From Epiperipatus broadwayi (lineage: Eukaryota > Onychophora > Udeonychophora > Euonychophora > Peripatidae): a stretch of 64,000 bases of DNA. Shown here one piece after another: positions 1 through 12,180 of the stretch. Within the stretch, counting starts at the first letter, position 1, and each line of letters starts with the position of its first letter. Made by a program: the position numbers and the translations under genes. The DNA lies in assembly GCA_028023455.1 (NCBI GenBank), contig JAQFVV010000186.1, positions 558,001 through 622,000 on the forward strand, given 5' to 3'. The notes under the pieces were generated by a model. It was given only the letters and a program-made list of their open reading frames with translations, had not been told where the DNA came from and did not search any database.

Positions 1-3000
1 CAATAGTTTATCCCTGAATCACCTATTACAAGCCTGAATATCAATAGACATTAAATAATAGTGTCAACCAAATATTTGAAAAGATTCTAGCTGTGATCAT
101 CAATTTGGATAATTGAATTTGTAAGCACATATATTCAGAAACCATCTTTATCTCTTATGGATCTGGAGTCAAGTAATAAGATGATTTAAAACAGGCAAAA
201 CTCTCCATCATGTGATGTAAAGTGATTTAGTTCTTCTAATGTAAATGCTTCTAGAAAAATCACATGATCTTTTATTTGGTACAACCATCAACATATCAAA
301 AATTTTAATCATAATGATAGAATCTTTTTTTGAAGAAAAAGATACTTATACTATTGACACTAATATCCTTGACATGTCCTAATGTGAAAACTGTTGTATT
401 TTGACTAGTTTTTTTTAAGTTTTTTAATAATACTGTTATACGATATAATCCTACTTCTGTTTTTTGCACTTGCTAAAATAATTGTATTTCCTGTTTCAAT
501 TGAACCTCCAAAACACTGTTAAAGGCTGCAGCTGCATCAGTTAAAAAAGTAAAAAATAAAATTGCTTAAACTACAAAGTATATATAAAACATAAGAGAAA
601 CAATTTTATTCATACAAATGCACTAAAAAGTAAAAAATAAATTGGCTTGGTAGAGGATAATAAACATTATTTAAGCTTATTTAAATGATTCTTTACTCAT
701 GTTTTAATTTTTGTTGCATAATATTAAAAAAGCCGAATAATTTTATTTATTTTTCCTTTTAATGCATTTATGTGAATAAAAGTCTAAAGTAGTTTTATAT
801 AGTTCCAGAAATGTGGAAAAAAGAAAATTTAGATACAGTTTAATACTGAATCCCATATACAAGTAAAAGTTTAGATTTTTTTTTATTTCTTTTTTTGCTA
901 AAATTGATTTCAAATATCAAAAAAAAAAAAAAAAATACTGCTATTGGGAATTCACGTTTATGTAAAATTTCAACTAGATTAAAAAATTCTCAGACAGTCA
1001 AAAAAATAGTTTATAAAAAGTGGAAAAAAGAGAAATGATATATCAAATGTATTGAACAATAAAGAGATAATGAAAGCATTAATACATGAAATATCTTGCA
1101 TTACTAATGCTTTTAGAAGTTGCTGGGCTATAAATTATTTACTGATAAATAAAGTGTCTGATTAGACTTCTGACAAAAATAAAAGAAGTAAATGATAAAT
1201 TATTCCACTGGAAAGCTTGAGTGTTATTTGATTTCATCATCAAATAATTATTAGTTATTTTTGTTTTCAAACTGAAACTTTTAAATAAAGTACATCTGCT
1301 TACTATGGAATGTTAGGTAAAAGGCCAGCCCACACCTTATCAAATTTATTGATCACTAAATGATATCTTAAATACCATTCAACTTTCCACCCACCCCCCT
1401 CCGTTATTCTTAGCTGAAAGATAACAAAAAAGGAAAAACATAATCCTTGGCATTTGACAAATATAGTATTTTCTTCTTTACTATTTGTCTATGATGGAGG
1501 ATTCTTTGTCTTGCAGTGGGCTGTTTAAATGCAGATTTTGCTTGCATATTTAGCTGAAAAATTAATTTTTATTTGGTCACATACAAAACTATAAATTAAT
1601 TATAAATTAGAAAAATAATATTAGATGTTTTTGTAATGTAAATAATAATAAAAATGTACTTTAAGGAAAGTTATATGCTGATAAATTCATTGTAATGATT
1701 TTATATAATGAAATGGTACTTTCGCGTTTTCCTATCTCCAAGCTCTGTAGCCCTTATTTTTGATAAATACTGTATACAGTTTCAGGGACATACAATAAAC
1801 ACGTCATATTTAATATTTACTTTTTTTTCATTTATGTCATTTAAAAAAAAATTGTGCAAAAATTAATTACGATATTTACACTTTATTTATTATTTTTTTG
1901 TATTAAGTCAACTTATTAACATAGAGATAAAAGAAAAAAAAATAGAAACATTAATTTGACTCTTCTTAAAAATTTGGACAATTTTACACCAGATTTTGTT
2001 AATTGAGAGATAATTTCAGAAGCATTTAAAATTTCTTTATACTTTTATTTATTTTTATAAATTCTTTGAATTTCTTATTTATTTATTTTTGTCAGAAACT
2101 TTAAATCCTTGTCGTATATAGTATTGGGGGGGGGGGAGCACAACTTTAGATTAATGAATGTTAAAACAAAAGAGAAAAATCTCATTTATTAAATAGGATA
2201 ATAACAATGATGAGTAAAGTACATCTATGTTTATGAAACAAGGCAAAAAAGTGTATAAAATTCGAGCTTGATTTCCACTGATGTTAATTTGCTATCTTTT
2301 TAACAAAACGTATTAGATCCTGTGTTATACCATAATATTAAACAAAAACTATGTTTGAAATAATAAAGCATCATTAGTATACAATAATTTCCAATAATAC
2401 AAGAGTTGATATGGAGCATACTAGATAAATGTGTTGAACATCTAACTCATTTTGCTTAAGTACTATAACAAAACTTAGGAAGTGCTTATAAAAAGAATGA
2501 TCAAAAATATTCAAATTTATAAAATATACTAAGCAGCAAAAACCAAACTCTTGTGTGTGATCATATCTTTACACCAAATAAATAATTTATAATGAAAAAA
2601 ATTTCCAGTTGAAAATTATGAACTATGTCCAAGTTATTACTATCATTAGAAAATGACTAATGTTTTTTTCCTCTCATCTCATCAAACATTAAATACATAA
2701 TACTTAATTTAAAAGAAAGCAAGCCAGTTATCCAAGTTTATCTCATATTAATAAAATATCAAATGTCTCTTAAATGTAATATTGAGGTGTAATTAATAGA
2801 AAAACATTATGTTTGTCAGCATATTATTTTAATAAATTTGAAAATCGGAACTATTTCTATATTATTATTATTAAAATCAATAGTATATGTCTTCATTAGT
2901 GGTCATCTAAGTAGAAATATTAATATCAAGTGACTTGATATTCTAAAACTTAACACCCTATACTAAAATCATTATTGCAGAAAATATAACATCCCTACAA

Positions 3001-4447
3001 GAATTCACTAATGGCAGAAACATGTTAGAAAGTATTATGTTACTTAATCAGAAAGTAAATAATCTGATATATCGACAATCTGAAAATTTAAACTATGATG
3101 AATCTGTTATGGAAAACAAGCTAAGAGTTTGATGTGTTCATCAAAGTAGGTAAATTAACACAAACAGACAATATCAAAAGAAGAAAGTAAATCTCTAGAT
3201 GCTTCATCTTAAAAAGTAGTAATTCAATATCCACAGATAGTGTTCCAGTGAAAAACTTTCTTGTGGAGCCATTTCTCTACATAGCCACATAGCATGTGAT
3301 CATGAGTTATGACATGAAATATGACTATATTTCATTCCTTAACTAATGAGAAAATGACCTGCCAATATTAAATTTTGTTAGAAATTGGGCAAAACATTTG
3401 AAATGATTTACATTATGTATGACAATGAATCTGTGAGACATAAGAACATTTTCAAGTTTGAAAGATTTTATGATAACTAGGAAGAAAGGAGCAAAGATTC
3501 AGAAAAAGAGAAGACTTGAGGATTACTTGTTTTTTCATGACAACAAAATTAAAAAGTTAAATATTCAAAGAGTTAAGTTACTGCAGTGGAAGATAATGTA
3601 ACATGTAAAATTAATGATAATATTTAATAACTAGTTGCACCATAGCCTTTAGGCCATGTTTTTTTAATTGGTTTCTTTAACAATTTTTTGTAAATTCATT
3701 TAATGTATTAAAGTTTATTGATGGTGGAATTACTTCCTAGTTGGCCTGAAAGGCTGTCGTTTTTGTAATAGCTTTTTTAATTGGTTGCTTTAACAATTTT
3801 TTTTTTTTTGCTTTGCAGAATTAAATTAAGTCTCTAAATTAAAATTTTTAAATATACCTGTTATATTTGATATGTGAATTTGACAGTGGGAAAACTATTA
3901 ATGGTGGAATTTCTTTCTTCACATAAAATATTATTTGTAATGTGGTTTTTGTTAATTGGTTGTGAATTTGACATGTGACAGCCTTATAAACAAACATACA
4001 CTCACCAATCAGACAACAGACAAAATAGGGATCTTATATATAAGATTCCATTGTCAATTAACTAAGTAAAATAAGAGTTAATAAGATTACAATGGTCAAA
4101 TATCAATATGGGAACAGAGAAAAAAAATAGCTGAAAAAATAAATTGAATTATTATGAAATATTGAAAAGTGTATTATTTTGAATATTAAAAAATTATAAA
4201 TATATATCATCCCCTGAATCCTGCAAACATAAACTTGTATATAAATTTATAAAAATTAAAAACATACTTTTTTATTGCTGGATTTTTTTAAAAGGTTTAT
4301 TTATTTATGTAATTATTATTGCTATTTATTTATTTAATCTTCATTTTTTCATTTTCCTTTCAATTTTTTTTATAGTTAATTCTGAAAATAGCCTGTAAGA
4401 TATTAATATAATAATAATATGTAATTAGCCTATTAATTTAATGTAAG
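1..4447. other. AT-rich non-coding sequence, no gene seen
   Basis: I see no credible coding exon here. The stretch has homopolymer runs, including a G run near 2126-2135. Around 3640-4050 is a probable old repeat: a phrase containing ttaattggtt and ctttaacaattttt occurs twice about 115 bp apart, and a 16-bp palindrome (atcttatatataagat) lies near 4031. I could not assign it to a family. Confidence 0.5.
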
Positions 4448-4627
4448 TAATATTTACTAAGGTTGTAACTTCAAGAATATGTGTGTAAAAATGCGATAGT
4501 AGGGACCTCTACAGGTCTTAACCACAAGCTTACGGTTTGGAAGAAAAGAAGGGTTAAGACCTGTAGAGGTCCCTACTATCACATTTTTATGTGCATATTC
4601 TTGAGGTTCCAGCCTTAGTAAATATTA
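4448..4627. mobile_element. Small palindromic MITE-like element
   Basis: Two inverted arms of about 75 bp (4448-4522 and 4551-4627) match almost perfectly around a 28-bp loop. The arms start with taatatttactaagg and end with its complement, and they share an unusual GC-richer block containing gacctctacaggtc. No coding capacity and no ribozyme core are visible. The structure fits a short non-autonomous DNA transposon; no clear target duplication was found. Confidence 0.7.
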
Positions 4628-4672
4628 TGGGCATTTAAATAAATTTACAATTTAATATACTGAATTTTTTTT

Positions 4673-5130
4673 ATATAAGTAGATAGAAGGATTTGAACTT
4701 AGGATTTTTGCAGTCTATATTTATTCTCTATTCCATCTCAAACAACTAGCACATATGACTATATACATACAAAAAATATAGATGGTCCCTAATATACAAT
4801 ATCAAACCGTTCAAAGGCTTTGAGCATTTTATCATTAATTTTTCAATGAAATGCATGGGTGAATAGTTGGAAGGGTGAAAAGATTGAAGCCTGTTCATTA
4901 AAGTTTAAGGAATTGCTTTCTTGATATAAGATGAACAGTGATTACATATACATGTGGGAGATTATGATCTGGCTCAACTGATGAGTACTGGTTCTGTATG
5001 AAATACATATTAGGGATCATCTATATTTTTCTCATCTATGTGGTTATGCATGTCGGTTGTTTGAAATGGAGTGAAGGATTAATATAGACCGAAAAATCCT
5101 AAATTTAAATTCCTCTACTTGCTTTATATA
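4673..5130 (+). mobile_element. Ribozyme-bearing SINE-like foldback element, copy 1
   Basis: The left arm (about 4673-4800) is the inverted copy of the right arm (about 5006-5130). The ends read tatataagtagatagaagg and its complement. Between the arms lies about 160 bp of single-copy body, then a hammerhead motif (4964-5020), then a tRNA-like part with weak pol III A- and B-box character. The inner end of the left arm corresponds to the bases at the predicted ribozyme cleavage site. Two more copies lie at 55161-55490 and about 63000-63285. A SINE-like RNA carrying both pol III boxes and a hammerhead has a precedent in the schistosome Sm-alpha family. Confidence 0.75.
4964..5020 (+). ncRNA. 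Hammerhead ribozyme motif (type I), SINE-like family, core intact
   Basis: CTGATGA (4978-4984) is followed by stem II GTAC/GTAT around loop TGGTTCT (4985-4999), then GAAA (5000-5003). Stem III is very short, and cleavage is predicted after A5009. Proximal stem I pairs CTCAA (4973-4977) with TTAGG (5010-5014), with one mismatch. Distal stem I pairs ATGATC (4964-4969) with GATCAT (5015-5020), leaving a bulge on the 5' strand, as in natural type I hammerheads. A 2-base loss near the cleavage site relative to the 55 kb copy may lower activity. This is the only one of the three copies with both core boxes intact. Confidence 0.75.
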
Positions 5131-5764
5131 ATAGTAATAATAATAAAATTCCACTAAAAAGTAAAAGAGGAGAATAATTATTTTTATAATTTTGGGGATA
5201 TAAATTAGGAAAAACATAAGAAAATTAGAGAGAAGATGAATGATGTTTCACAAGCCGAAACAAATTTAATGAAGACAAGAATTACTATGAATGTATATCT
5301 ATTTTAATTAATACAATTACAATTATTAGCGTTAACTTACAAATACTGGGCCATAAGGAGTACGAAAACATAATAAGGTCGATGTGGTCTGCAATTGACC
5401 CTAGGTCCACTTTTACACCTTCAATGGTGGAGTTCACTGGATTTTCCATAGTCTATGACACTCCGCCTTGCATTTCTCATCTTAGACAATCAGTTCCCAC
5501 GATGCGAGTGTCTCTAACTCTCGGAAGATCACGTGTCTCCCCATTACATTTCTTTTATAGTTTTCTTTTAATGGAATGTTTCAGAACTAATTAATTATAG
5601 CTGTTATTGTTTTTAAGTAATCTGCAAATTTAATCTCTTGTTGCACTAATCAGTTTTTAAATCTGGAATGCTTATCTTTAATAAGTTTTTGTTTAATTAG
5701 TAACATTCCAAATTCGTATACAAAGTTTATTACTTTTTTTTTCTACATTAATTACTCTCTACAT
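5131..5764. other. Non-coding; GC-richer unexplained block at 5340-5600
   Basis: Most of this is AT-rich. From about 5340 to 5600 the base composition rises clearly and several CpGs appear. A 70-codon open frame runs through the block on the + strand, but it has no recognisable domain. It could be the end of an unidentified repeat or an exon of an unknown gene. I do not call it a gene. Confidence 0.35.
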
Positions 5765-8344
5765 TAGTGTTTCAATCTTTTTTGTGCTGTGCCCACCAAA
5801 GTCTTTCTAAAATTCTTATGCCCCCTGACATATACATAATTTTTAATATTCAAAAATTGAAATGTTCACTAAAAAAACTTGAGTGATAGGTTTTAGGATG
5901 AAATAATTAGGAAATTATTGCGCAAACACAATAAGTAAATTTTCAAAACATAATGGAGAACTGAAATTCAAATACAAAATAATTTTAATAAAAGATTTTT
6001 CTATATTGTTTTAATTATTAGTAATTATTTATTATTTAAATTTAGTGAGATCCTTGCGTTGATGATTGCTGCAAAGAAATTTTATGTTAGGTTTCAATTT
6101 AGTTAACTTCAGTCTCAAATCTCCCCTTTTTTATATCCAGCCTATTTCTTTTTTTTTTTTTTTAGCAGCAAATCATTTATGGCACTAAATCCTCATTCAG
6201 CTAAATATGAAGATGGAAATGGCAGCAATAGTTCTCTTGTACATTTTGTTGCATTTGGGTATTTGATTTCGGTTTCCTCACAAAGCCATGTCATTGCTCA
6301 TTTTATATCAAATAAAGTTTTAAATGACTCATTTTGCATTTCTGCGAGTTCTTCTTGTTACTGCATATTTGAAATGTCAGACAAATCCACTAACATTGGC
6401 TGCATCATCCAAGTTGGAAAATCAATTTGTTTCAAATCTGAAAATCTTTCTTTTAAATCAGCCGATAAAATTTTCAGATGATCGGCAATAACATGTATAG
6501 CGGTATCGGTCACTTCACTTTTTTGGAGCCAATGAAACTCTTCAAAATTTTTGTTATAAATATATGTTTGACATAATTCAATAAAGATAATAAAACCAAA
6601 TATCTTCACTTTTGCATTGACAAGAGTTTTATTTGTTCCTTGAAGTTGTTTATTTAATATATTTAGTTTTTCAAAGATATCGGCTAAATAACTCACAAAT
6701 GCCTTACCATTGATCATTAATGGATTTTTTTATTTCAGGTTTGTCACTTAAAAAAATCTCTAAGGGTATCAAATAGTTCCATAAATCTTTTCAAGCAGTT
6801 CCCTTTCGAGAGCCATCTTACTTCAATGCGAAATATAAGTTTCACATGATCTTCATTTTGTTCTTCACAAAATAACTTAAAATAGGTATTCACATTTGGT
6901 CCTAGCTTTAATAACATTGATACACTTTATGACTAAATTTAGCACTTCATTTAGAACAGGAGAAATGTTTTTAGCTACCAGGTTTTCCCTGTGAATAACC
7001 TAATGTACAAGAAGCATTTTTGGATTCTCATCTTTCATCAATTTTAAGCAATCATTTTTTTTCCCCATCATATTAGGAGCATCATCTGCAGCACAAGATG
7101 TTATATTTTTCATTGGCATATTATTGACATCTAAGTAATGTTTTTAGCTTATTATATATATCTTTGGAGGTTAGTGGTGCTTTCTAATGATTCACAGAAC
7201 ATTTCTTTAGCAAAATCACCTTTTTCATTATATCTTACGTAAGTTATAAATATGGCCTCACTCCCTCCCAAAGTTGATTAATCCATTTGCATCGAGAATT
7301 TTCTTGTTTTCAGCGTTTCAACAAGTTGTATTTCAATATCCTCACTCATTTCGTCTATTCTTCCAATAGTATTATTACTCAATGGCATAGCTTTTACGGT
7401 TTTATTATCTTTTTCCAGAACTGTTTTAAGAAATGCTGATATGGATGATTTGATTAAATTTTTTCCTATAGTATGACTTTTCTTATGACTTTTCCCAGAT
7501 AACTAGCCTCAAAGTTGCATTATGAGCAGTAAATAGAGACTTTAGTTTACTCTTTTTTCAAAGTTTTTCTTTAAAGTTTGAAAGTAATTCAAATCTGAAT
7601 TAATATGAGTATTATGTTTCACCTTCAAATGTTCTTCAAGACGACCTCGTTTCATTGATTTGTTAGTCAGGCATTGTTGGCATAAAAGACAAAAAGATGA
7701 CTGTTCATTGTTAACAACAAGTATGAAAACAAATTTTAAATATTCCTCCGAATACTGAAATTTTTTTCTTGCTTGCTTCACTCATTTCACTATGGACTGA
7801 AAAAAACAAATATATAACTAATTAAAAACTAAAAAAAATAATATGAATTGGAGCAAATATAGACTAAAATTGCATATTTAAATATGTATGACACCTTTAC
7901 TTCACCGCAAAACACATACTTTTTGATTTGACAAATTTTTCTGGAAAATGATGCTTCTAAAACTGAAATTAATAAAACTTACCAATTAAATTTACATAGC
8001 ATTTATATTTATACAATGTATATATTTTTTAAAACAGTGATACTTTTACAACAATTTAACGTGCGCTTATTTCAAATTACCACCAATGGTAAATGCTGAG
8101 TATTACTGTGAAACACTGCTAAAGTGTGATCCCAGCATAACCAGTAGTTTAATTTAGCATCTAACAGTGAAATCATGGCTAAGAACATAATGGACAGAAG
8201 TTACTTATATTGGATGTTTACCCAGTTCTAGTAGCGACTGAGAGTCGCCATATTTAAACTCTGGAAAAGTCCATTTTCAAATTGCTACCCTTAGCAATCG
8301 AATTACTCCCCTGTGAGACAGAGGTCCCATGTTGGGAAACACTG
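5765..8344 (-). mobile_element. Decayed hAT transposon (ZBED/FAM200-type)
   Basis: The ends are inverted: TAGTGTTTCAATC at 5765 and the complement of CAGTGTTTCCCAAC at 8344. The flanks are an approximate 8-bp duplication, CTCTACAT (5757-5764) and TTTTACAT (8345-8352), agreeing at 6 of 8 bases. Eight-base duplications and CAGTG-type ends are hallmarks of hAT elements. Inside, on the minus strand, is a broken transposase related to the family that gave rise to vertebrate ZBED5 and FAM200. Confidence 0.85.
6150..7781 (-). pseudogene. hAT transposase pseudogene
   Basis: Read on the minus strand, the N-terminal frame (7781-7542) shows a BED-type zinc finger: CLLC, then a spacing to HLKVKH. The middle frame (6717-6358) has the conserved stretch around LNKQLQGTNKTL and KVKIFGF, typical of the ZBED/FAM200 hAT group. 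Further on, near 6200, is the C-terminal motif LLPFPSSYLAE followed by a stop and GFSAIN, matching the family's YLCE-GFSAL signature. In-frame stops and frame changes separate the pieces, so no intact transposase can be made. The order zinc finger, middle, C-terminal signature is preserved, so this was once an autonomous copy. Confidence 0.8.
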
Positions 8345-8849
8345 TTTTACATATATATATATTCATTAATAACATTTATTTTCCATTATGTATACATGTA
8401 GCAATAACAGAAGATTTTAAGCAATCTGGAAATATATCTGAATGTTCAGAAAAATTAAATAAAAAAGATATTGCTAATAGAATGCAAATATTTTCTATTA
8501 ATATTTTTACAGAAATACCATCCAAACCAAAAACATTACTTATGTCTTATTTTATACAGAGAATCTAAAATTTCAAATTTTTCAATCTCTTTAAAAACAA
8601 AAGACTTCATGATAGATTTTTCATATTCAGAAACACAAGTCTATAATTAATTGCAAGATTATTCATTAATAATTTTATACTATATCCAAAACTGGATATT
8701 GAAATGATCAGTCATTAGTTTTAAATTATTCAAAACATTGATAGATACTTCATTAATCTCATTCTAAGAAAATTGTGAAAATCTTTCCTTAAAAATATAT
8801 TTAAAAAAAAACGGTCTAAAAGTTGCTTAATTTCGTTAATTTTAAAGAA
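8345..8849. other. AT-rich non-coding spacer
   Basis: This stretch lies between the hAT element and a LINE 3' fragment. I see no coding exon and no repeat I can name in it. Confidence 0.4.
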
Positions 8850-9682
8850 TAACACCTGTAATAAGCTCAGCTCGCCTTTATCAGCACAGGAAATTCAATG
8901 GGCTGTCCCTCCATTCGCTGAACATGATTATGCACCAGAAACAACACTCCCTGGTGCATAGCCTGTTTAAAAAATACTCCACAATAGTCATAATCAACCC
9001 TGTAATACCCACAGATAGACCGCCACCTCCACGCACTGCCTGGATAAACTCCATCATAAGCAAAATTCTCAGAATCAATGGCAATTCCATCTTGACCCTC
9101 CAGAACAAGATAAACATCTGGGAAGCACACGCACTACTAAATCTGATCCAATAACAATCCAAATACAATTGGGCCGAACTAATCACAAAATAATGAAAAC
9201 CTTTAAACACCTTGCAATGGAACCAAAACTGTTGGATCACATTATAAAAATAAATCTTGGTGCAATTCCATCAAGCTGGTTCCTACATTTCAGAAGATTC
9301 ATGACGAAGATAGACCCAATATGCCATCTCTGCCAAAGAGGTGAAGAAACATTTGAACACATCATTTCCCTCTGCCCAGGATATCAGGACATAAGGAGAA
9401 CCATCAATGAGGAATGCAGCATTCCTCTCCTAAAGATCCTAGACCTTAAAAGCTGCTTGCACTCTGGTGACTTCCCAGTCATACGCATGGCTATATTTAT
9501 CTCATATGCCCTATGGATGGCCAGGTGCGATTCCAAATTCACAATACCCAGACCAGACCCATTTGAAGTATTTAACATCCAGCTAAAAACCTTGCAGGCA
9601 AAGGACTTAATACTTGCCTCAAAATTCTTATTCAACAACACATGGGGCTTATATAGAAGGTTGGCCCCATAAAAATGAGACA
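8850..9682 (+). mobile_element. L1/Tx1-like LINE, 5'-truncated 3' end
   Basis: Two + frames, 8924-9154 and 9169-9672, together give the C-terminus of a non-LTR reverse-transcriptase polyprotein. The first has INPVIPTDRPPPP and a tryptophan-rich stretch; the second has the RT-associated zinc finger (CHLCQRGEET...HIISLCP). The same blocks, in the same order, occur in the longer ORF at 36800-38302 on the other strand. A stop and frame shift at about 9152-9169 break it. The open frames on the opposite strand here are shadows. It lacks RT catalytic motifs because the 5' part is missing. Confidence 0.8.
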
Positions 9683-9987
9683 CCCACTAACTTAGATGAC
9701 AATCCTTTGATTTGTACGCAAAAGAATCCCAATTGAAACAGCAGACTTCTATCTTTAGCCTTGCATGGCATAAACCAAATGTATATAAGTTACAATAAAA
9801 TTTATTTAAATTAATTTGAGTAGAAATAGAAAAATATTCTGACTTTAATTATATCTTTTTGTATTTCTTTATCAAGGACTTTTAATTGAGTTCTAAATTC
9901 TTCATTAGAAGATAACTTTTTCAAGATCTCGTACAATTTATTCTTTCTGTTAACTTTTGATATTAATTCATTGTAATCCAATCATTT
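9683..9987. other. AT-rich non-coding spacer
   Basis: About 300 bp separate the LINE fragment from the LTR-like element. I see nothing recognisable in it. Confidence 0.4.
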
Positions 9988-10583
9988 CTTTTGTAACGAT
10001 CCGGAGAAAGTGACTTAACGTAAACTGCACTACAGGGCGCCATCTAGGCATTTGAACCTAGAAAAATTTATAGAGTAGGCAGATACGTAAGTCTAAAAAA
10101 AAAAAAATTTTTTTTTTTTATATTTTGGTTCCGGTCGTTAGCCCATGTCACTAGCTCAGTGGAATAGCAGAGATTTAATAATATAATCTAAGAGTATATA
10201 TATAAAAAGAATAAAATAAGCCACTGCCAGTAATTAACATACAACTATTTATTTATGCACATATATATAAGATTTAAAATTATTTTAGTATTAGTTTTAC
10301 ATTTTAACATTTAACATTATTTTTAACTTTGATTTTTGACTTTAATTTACATTTAATTACTATTATATTCTAATTTTACATTTTAATTAAGTTCGCACAG
10401 ATAAATTTATGAAAGCTTGTTTATAATGTTGAATATAGATCGGTTACATAGATTTCACGGTCAAAAACATTTCAAAGTAAACATAAATGATCAAAATACA
10501 AAATTATTGATTACTGACAATTGCGGAGGGAACTTTATACATAACCCAATAGTATTCACCATAAGATACTTGCATTGTCACCA

Positions 10584-12180
10584 ATAACTTAAAAGACATC
10601 CGAATAAATACATTTTTAGATACTCACCGTAAGGTATCATTATTTACCGAATGTCTATATATTTTGATCAAATATGAAAACCCAAAACATACTTAACCGA
10701 TAACCAATCCATGCAAGCGTCTATAAACAACTTAAATTTAATGCATTTTTATTTAGGGTCAAGTATGAATAGACCACGTAGATTTGCATTTGAAACTAAA
10801 ATATTATATCCCTATTTAACCTTAGGCTAAAATTCGCAGTCAAACTGGCATCAATTCATCTGATACATCGATGTATTCAATGTAATATGGAATATGACAG
10901 CACCAAAAAGATTAAGAGAAGGCATTGACTCTCATCAGATAGGGATATTACATCTATCTAACGAGAAGAACAATAAAAAAAAACTCCATAGAAAGGAACT
11001 GCATTATCCGACTTATAATTTCTTCCATAGGCAAACGGAAGTGTGCGGCGTATGAAGCGATTCTGCCCGTAGCGAATCAATATTACATCTACTAATCACA
11101 CCAATATATCCAATCCATTGACCCAATTTAACCACGAAACAAATAACCTAAGATTACCCTCCCCTAATATAACTTTACAAATCTATACAGCCATTCACGC
11201 CCGACTTAAGTTTAACATTTATATAATTAATTTAACGAAAAACAAAAAAATCATGATAAAACTTAAAGAATAAAAAATAAATAAATGGAAATGATTTTAC
11301 ATAAATAAGAAAAAAAAATACATCAAATAACACTATTAATAAAGAATTTAGTTTGGTCAGATAGGATCATATTGCAATCATTGAAATATAGAAAATTTAA
11401 ATTTAATGTTCATTATTTATAAAGTTCTTACGGTTTAAAACAGTTCATCTTTATCCGTTGCTTGCCATGAACGTGAATTCCCACGCCATCCTAAAAAGGT
11501 TGGTATCCATTTAGCCGTTGTTTATTTATTTATTCGGAGGTTTTTTAGTTTAGTTGGTCCTCAATGTAGAAAACGATAGTTCATTTCTCTTTCTTTCTTT
11601 GGCAAAACTGAAGGGATTGAACGTGCGTCCTTCAATCTCTTCTCCCGCACCTCCGCACTAACATCTATCTGTCACATCATAATAATCATAATCTCCTAAT
11701 AATTTTCCACCATGTCCTTTTATATTCATTTGAAGGATTGCATTTACATTACGTCATCGATGCGATGATCCTTTTCGTTGAGGTCCAATTTCCCAATGGA
11801 TTTATTTCATTTGCTAAAAGTTTCTATTGTTTTCCTCTCTGACCGATGTTTTTACATTTAAATGCCCAAGGCTGGTTTACATTTAACTAATTAACAATCA
11901 TTTCCATTTCTGATTAATTAACCTGTTTTCCAAATCAAAGATATATTTTTATCTCTAAATCTTTTTAAGTTTTTGTTTTAAAATACCTTTTCTATTTTTA
12001 ATACAGTTTTATTTTAATAATTTTTTTTATCTGTGCGATTTAATATATACGAGTTTAAGATGATATTTAATTTCAATTTTTAATTCTTAAAGAAAATTTT
12101 TAAATGCGAACTTTTTGATTTACTTTCATGTTTAATAAATATAAAAAAAAACAATGTAACGAACGTCTGTGCTCGTTACA
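10584..12180. repeat. 1,597-bp tandem repeat, copy A
   Basis: This copy starts at ataacttaaaag and ends with a 26-bp block that opens TGTAACGA and closes TCGTTACA, forming a hairpin with an 8-bp stem. It differs from copy B at about a dozen positions by eye, roughly 1%, so the duplication is young. Confidence 0.9.

Noticed and set aside
8867-9240. Overlapping open frames of 87 and 119 codons on the minus strand
   Set aside because: They lie antisense to the LINE C-terminus, which has a recognisable zinc finger and homologues at 18150 and 36800.
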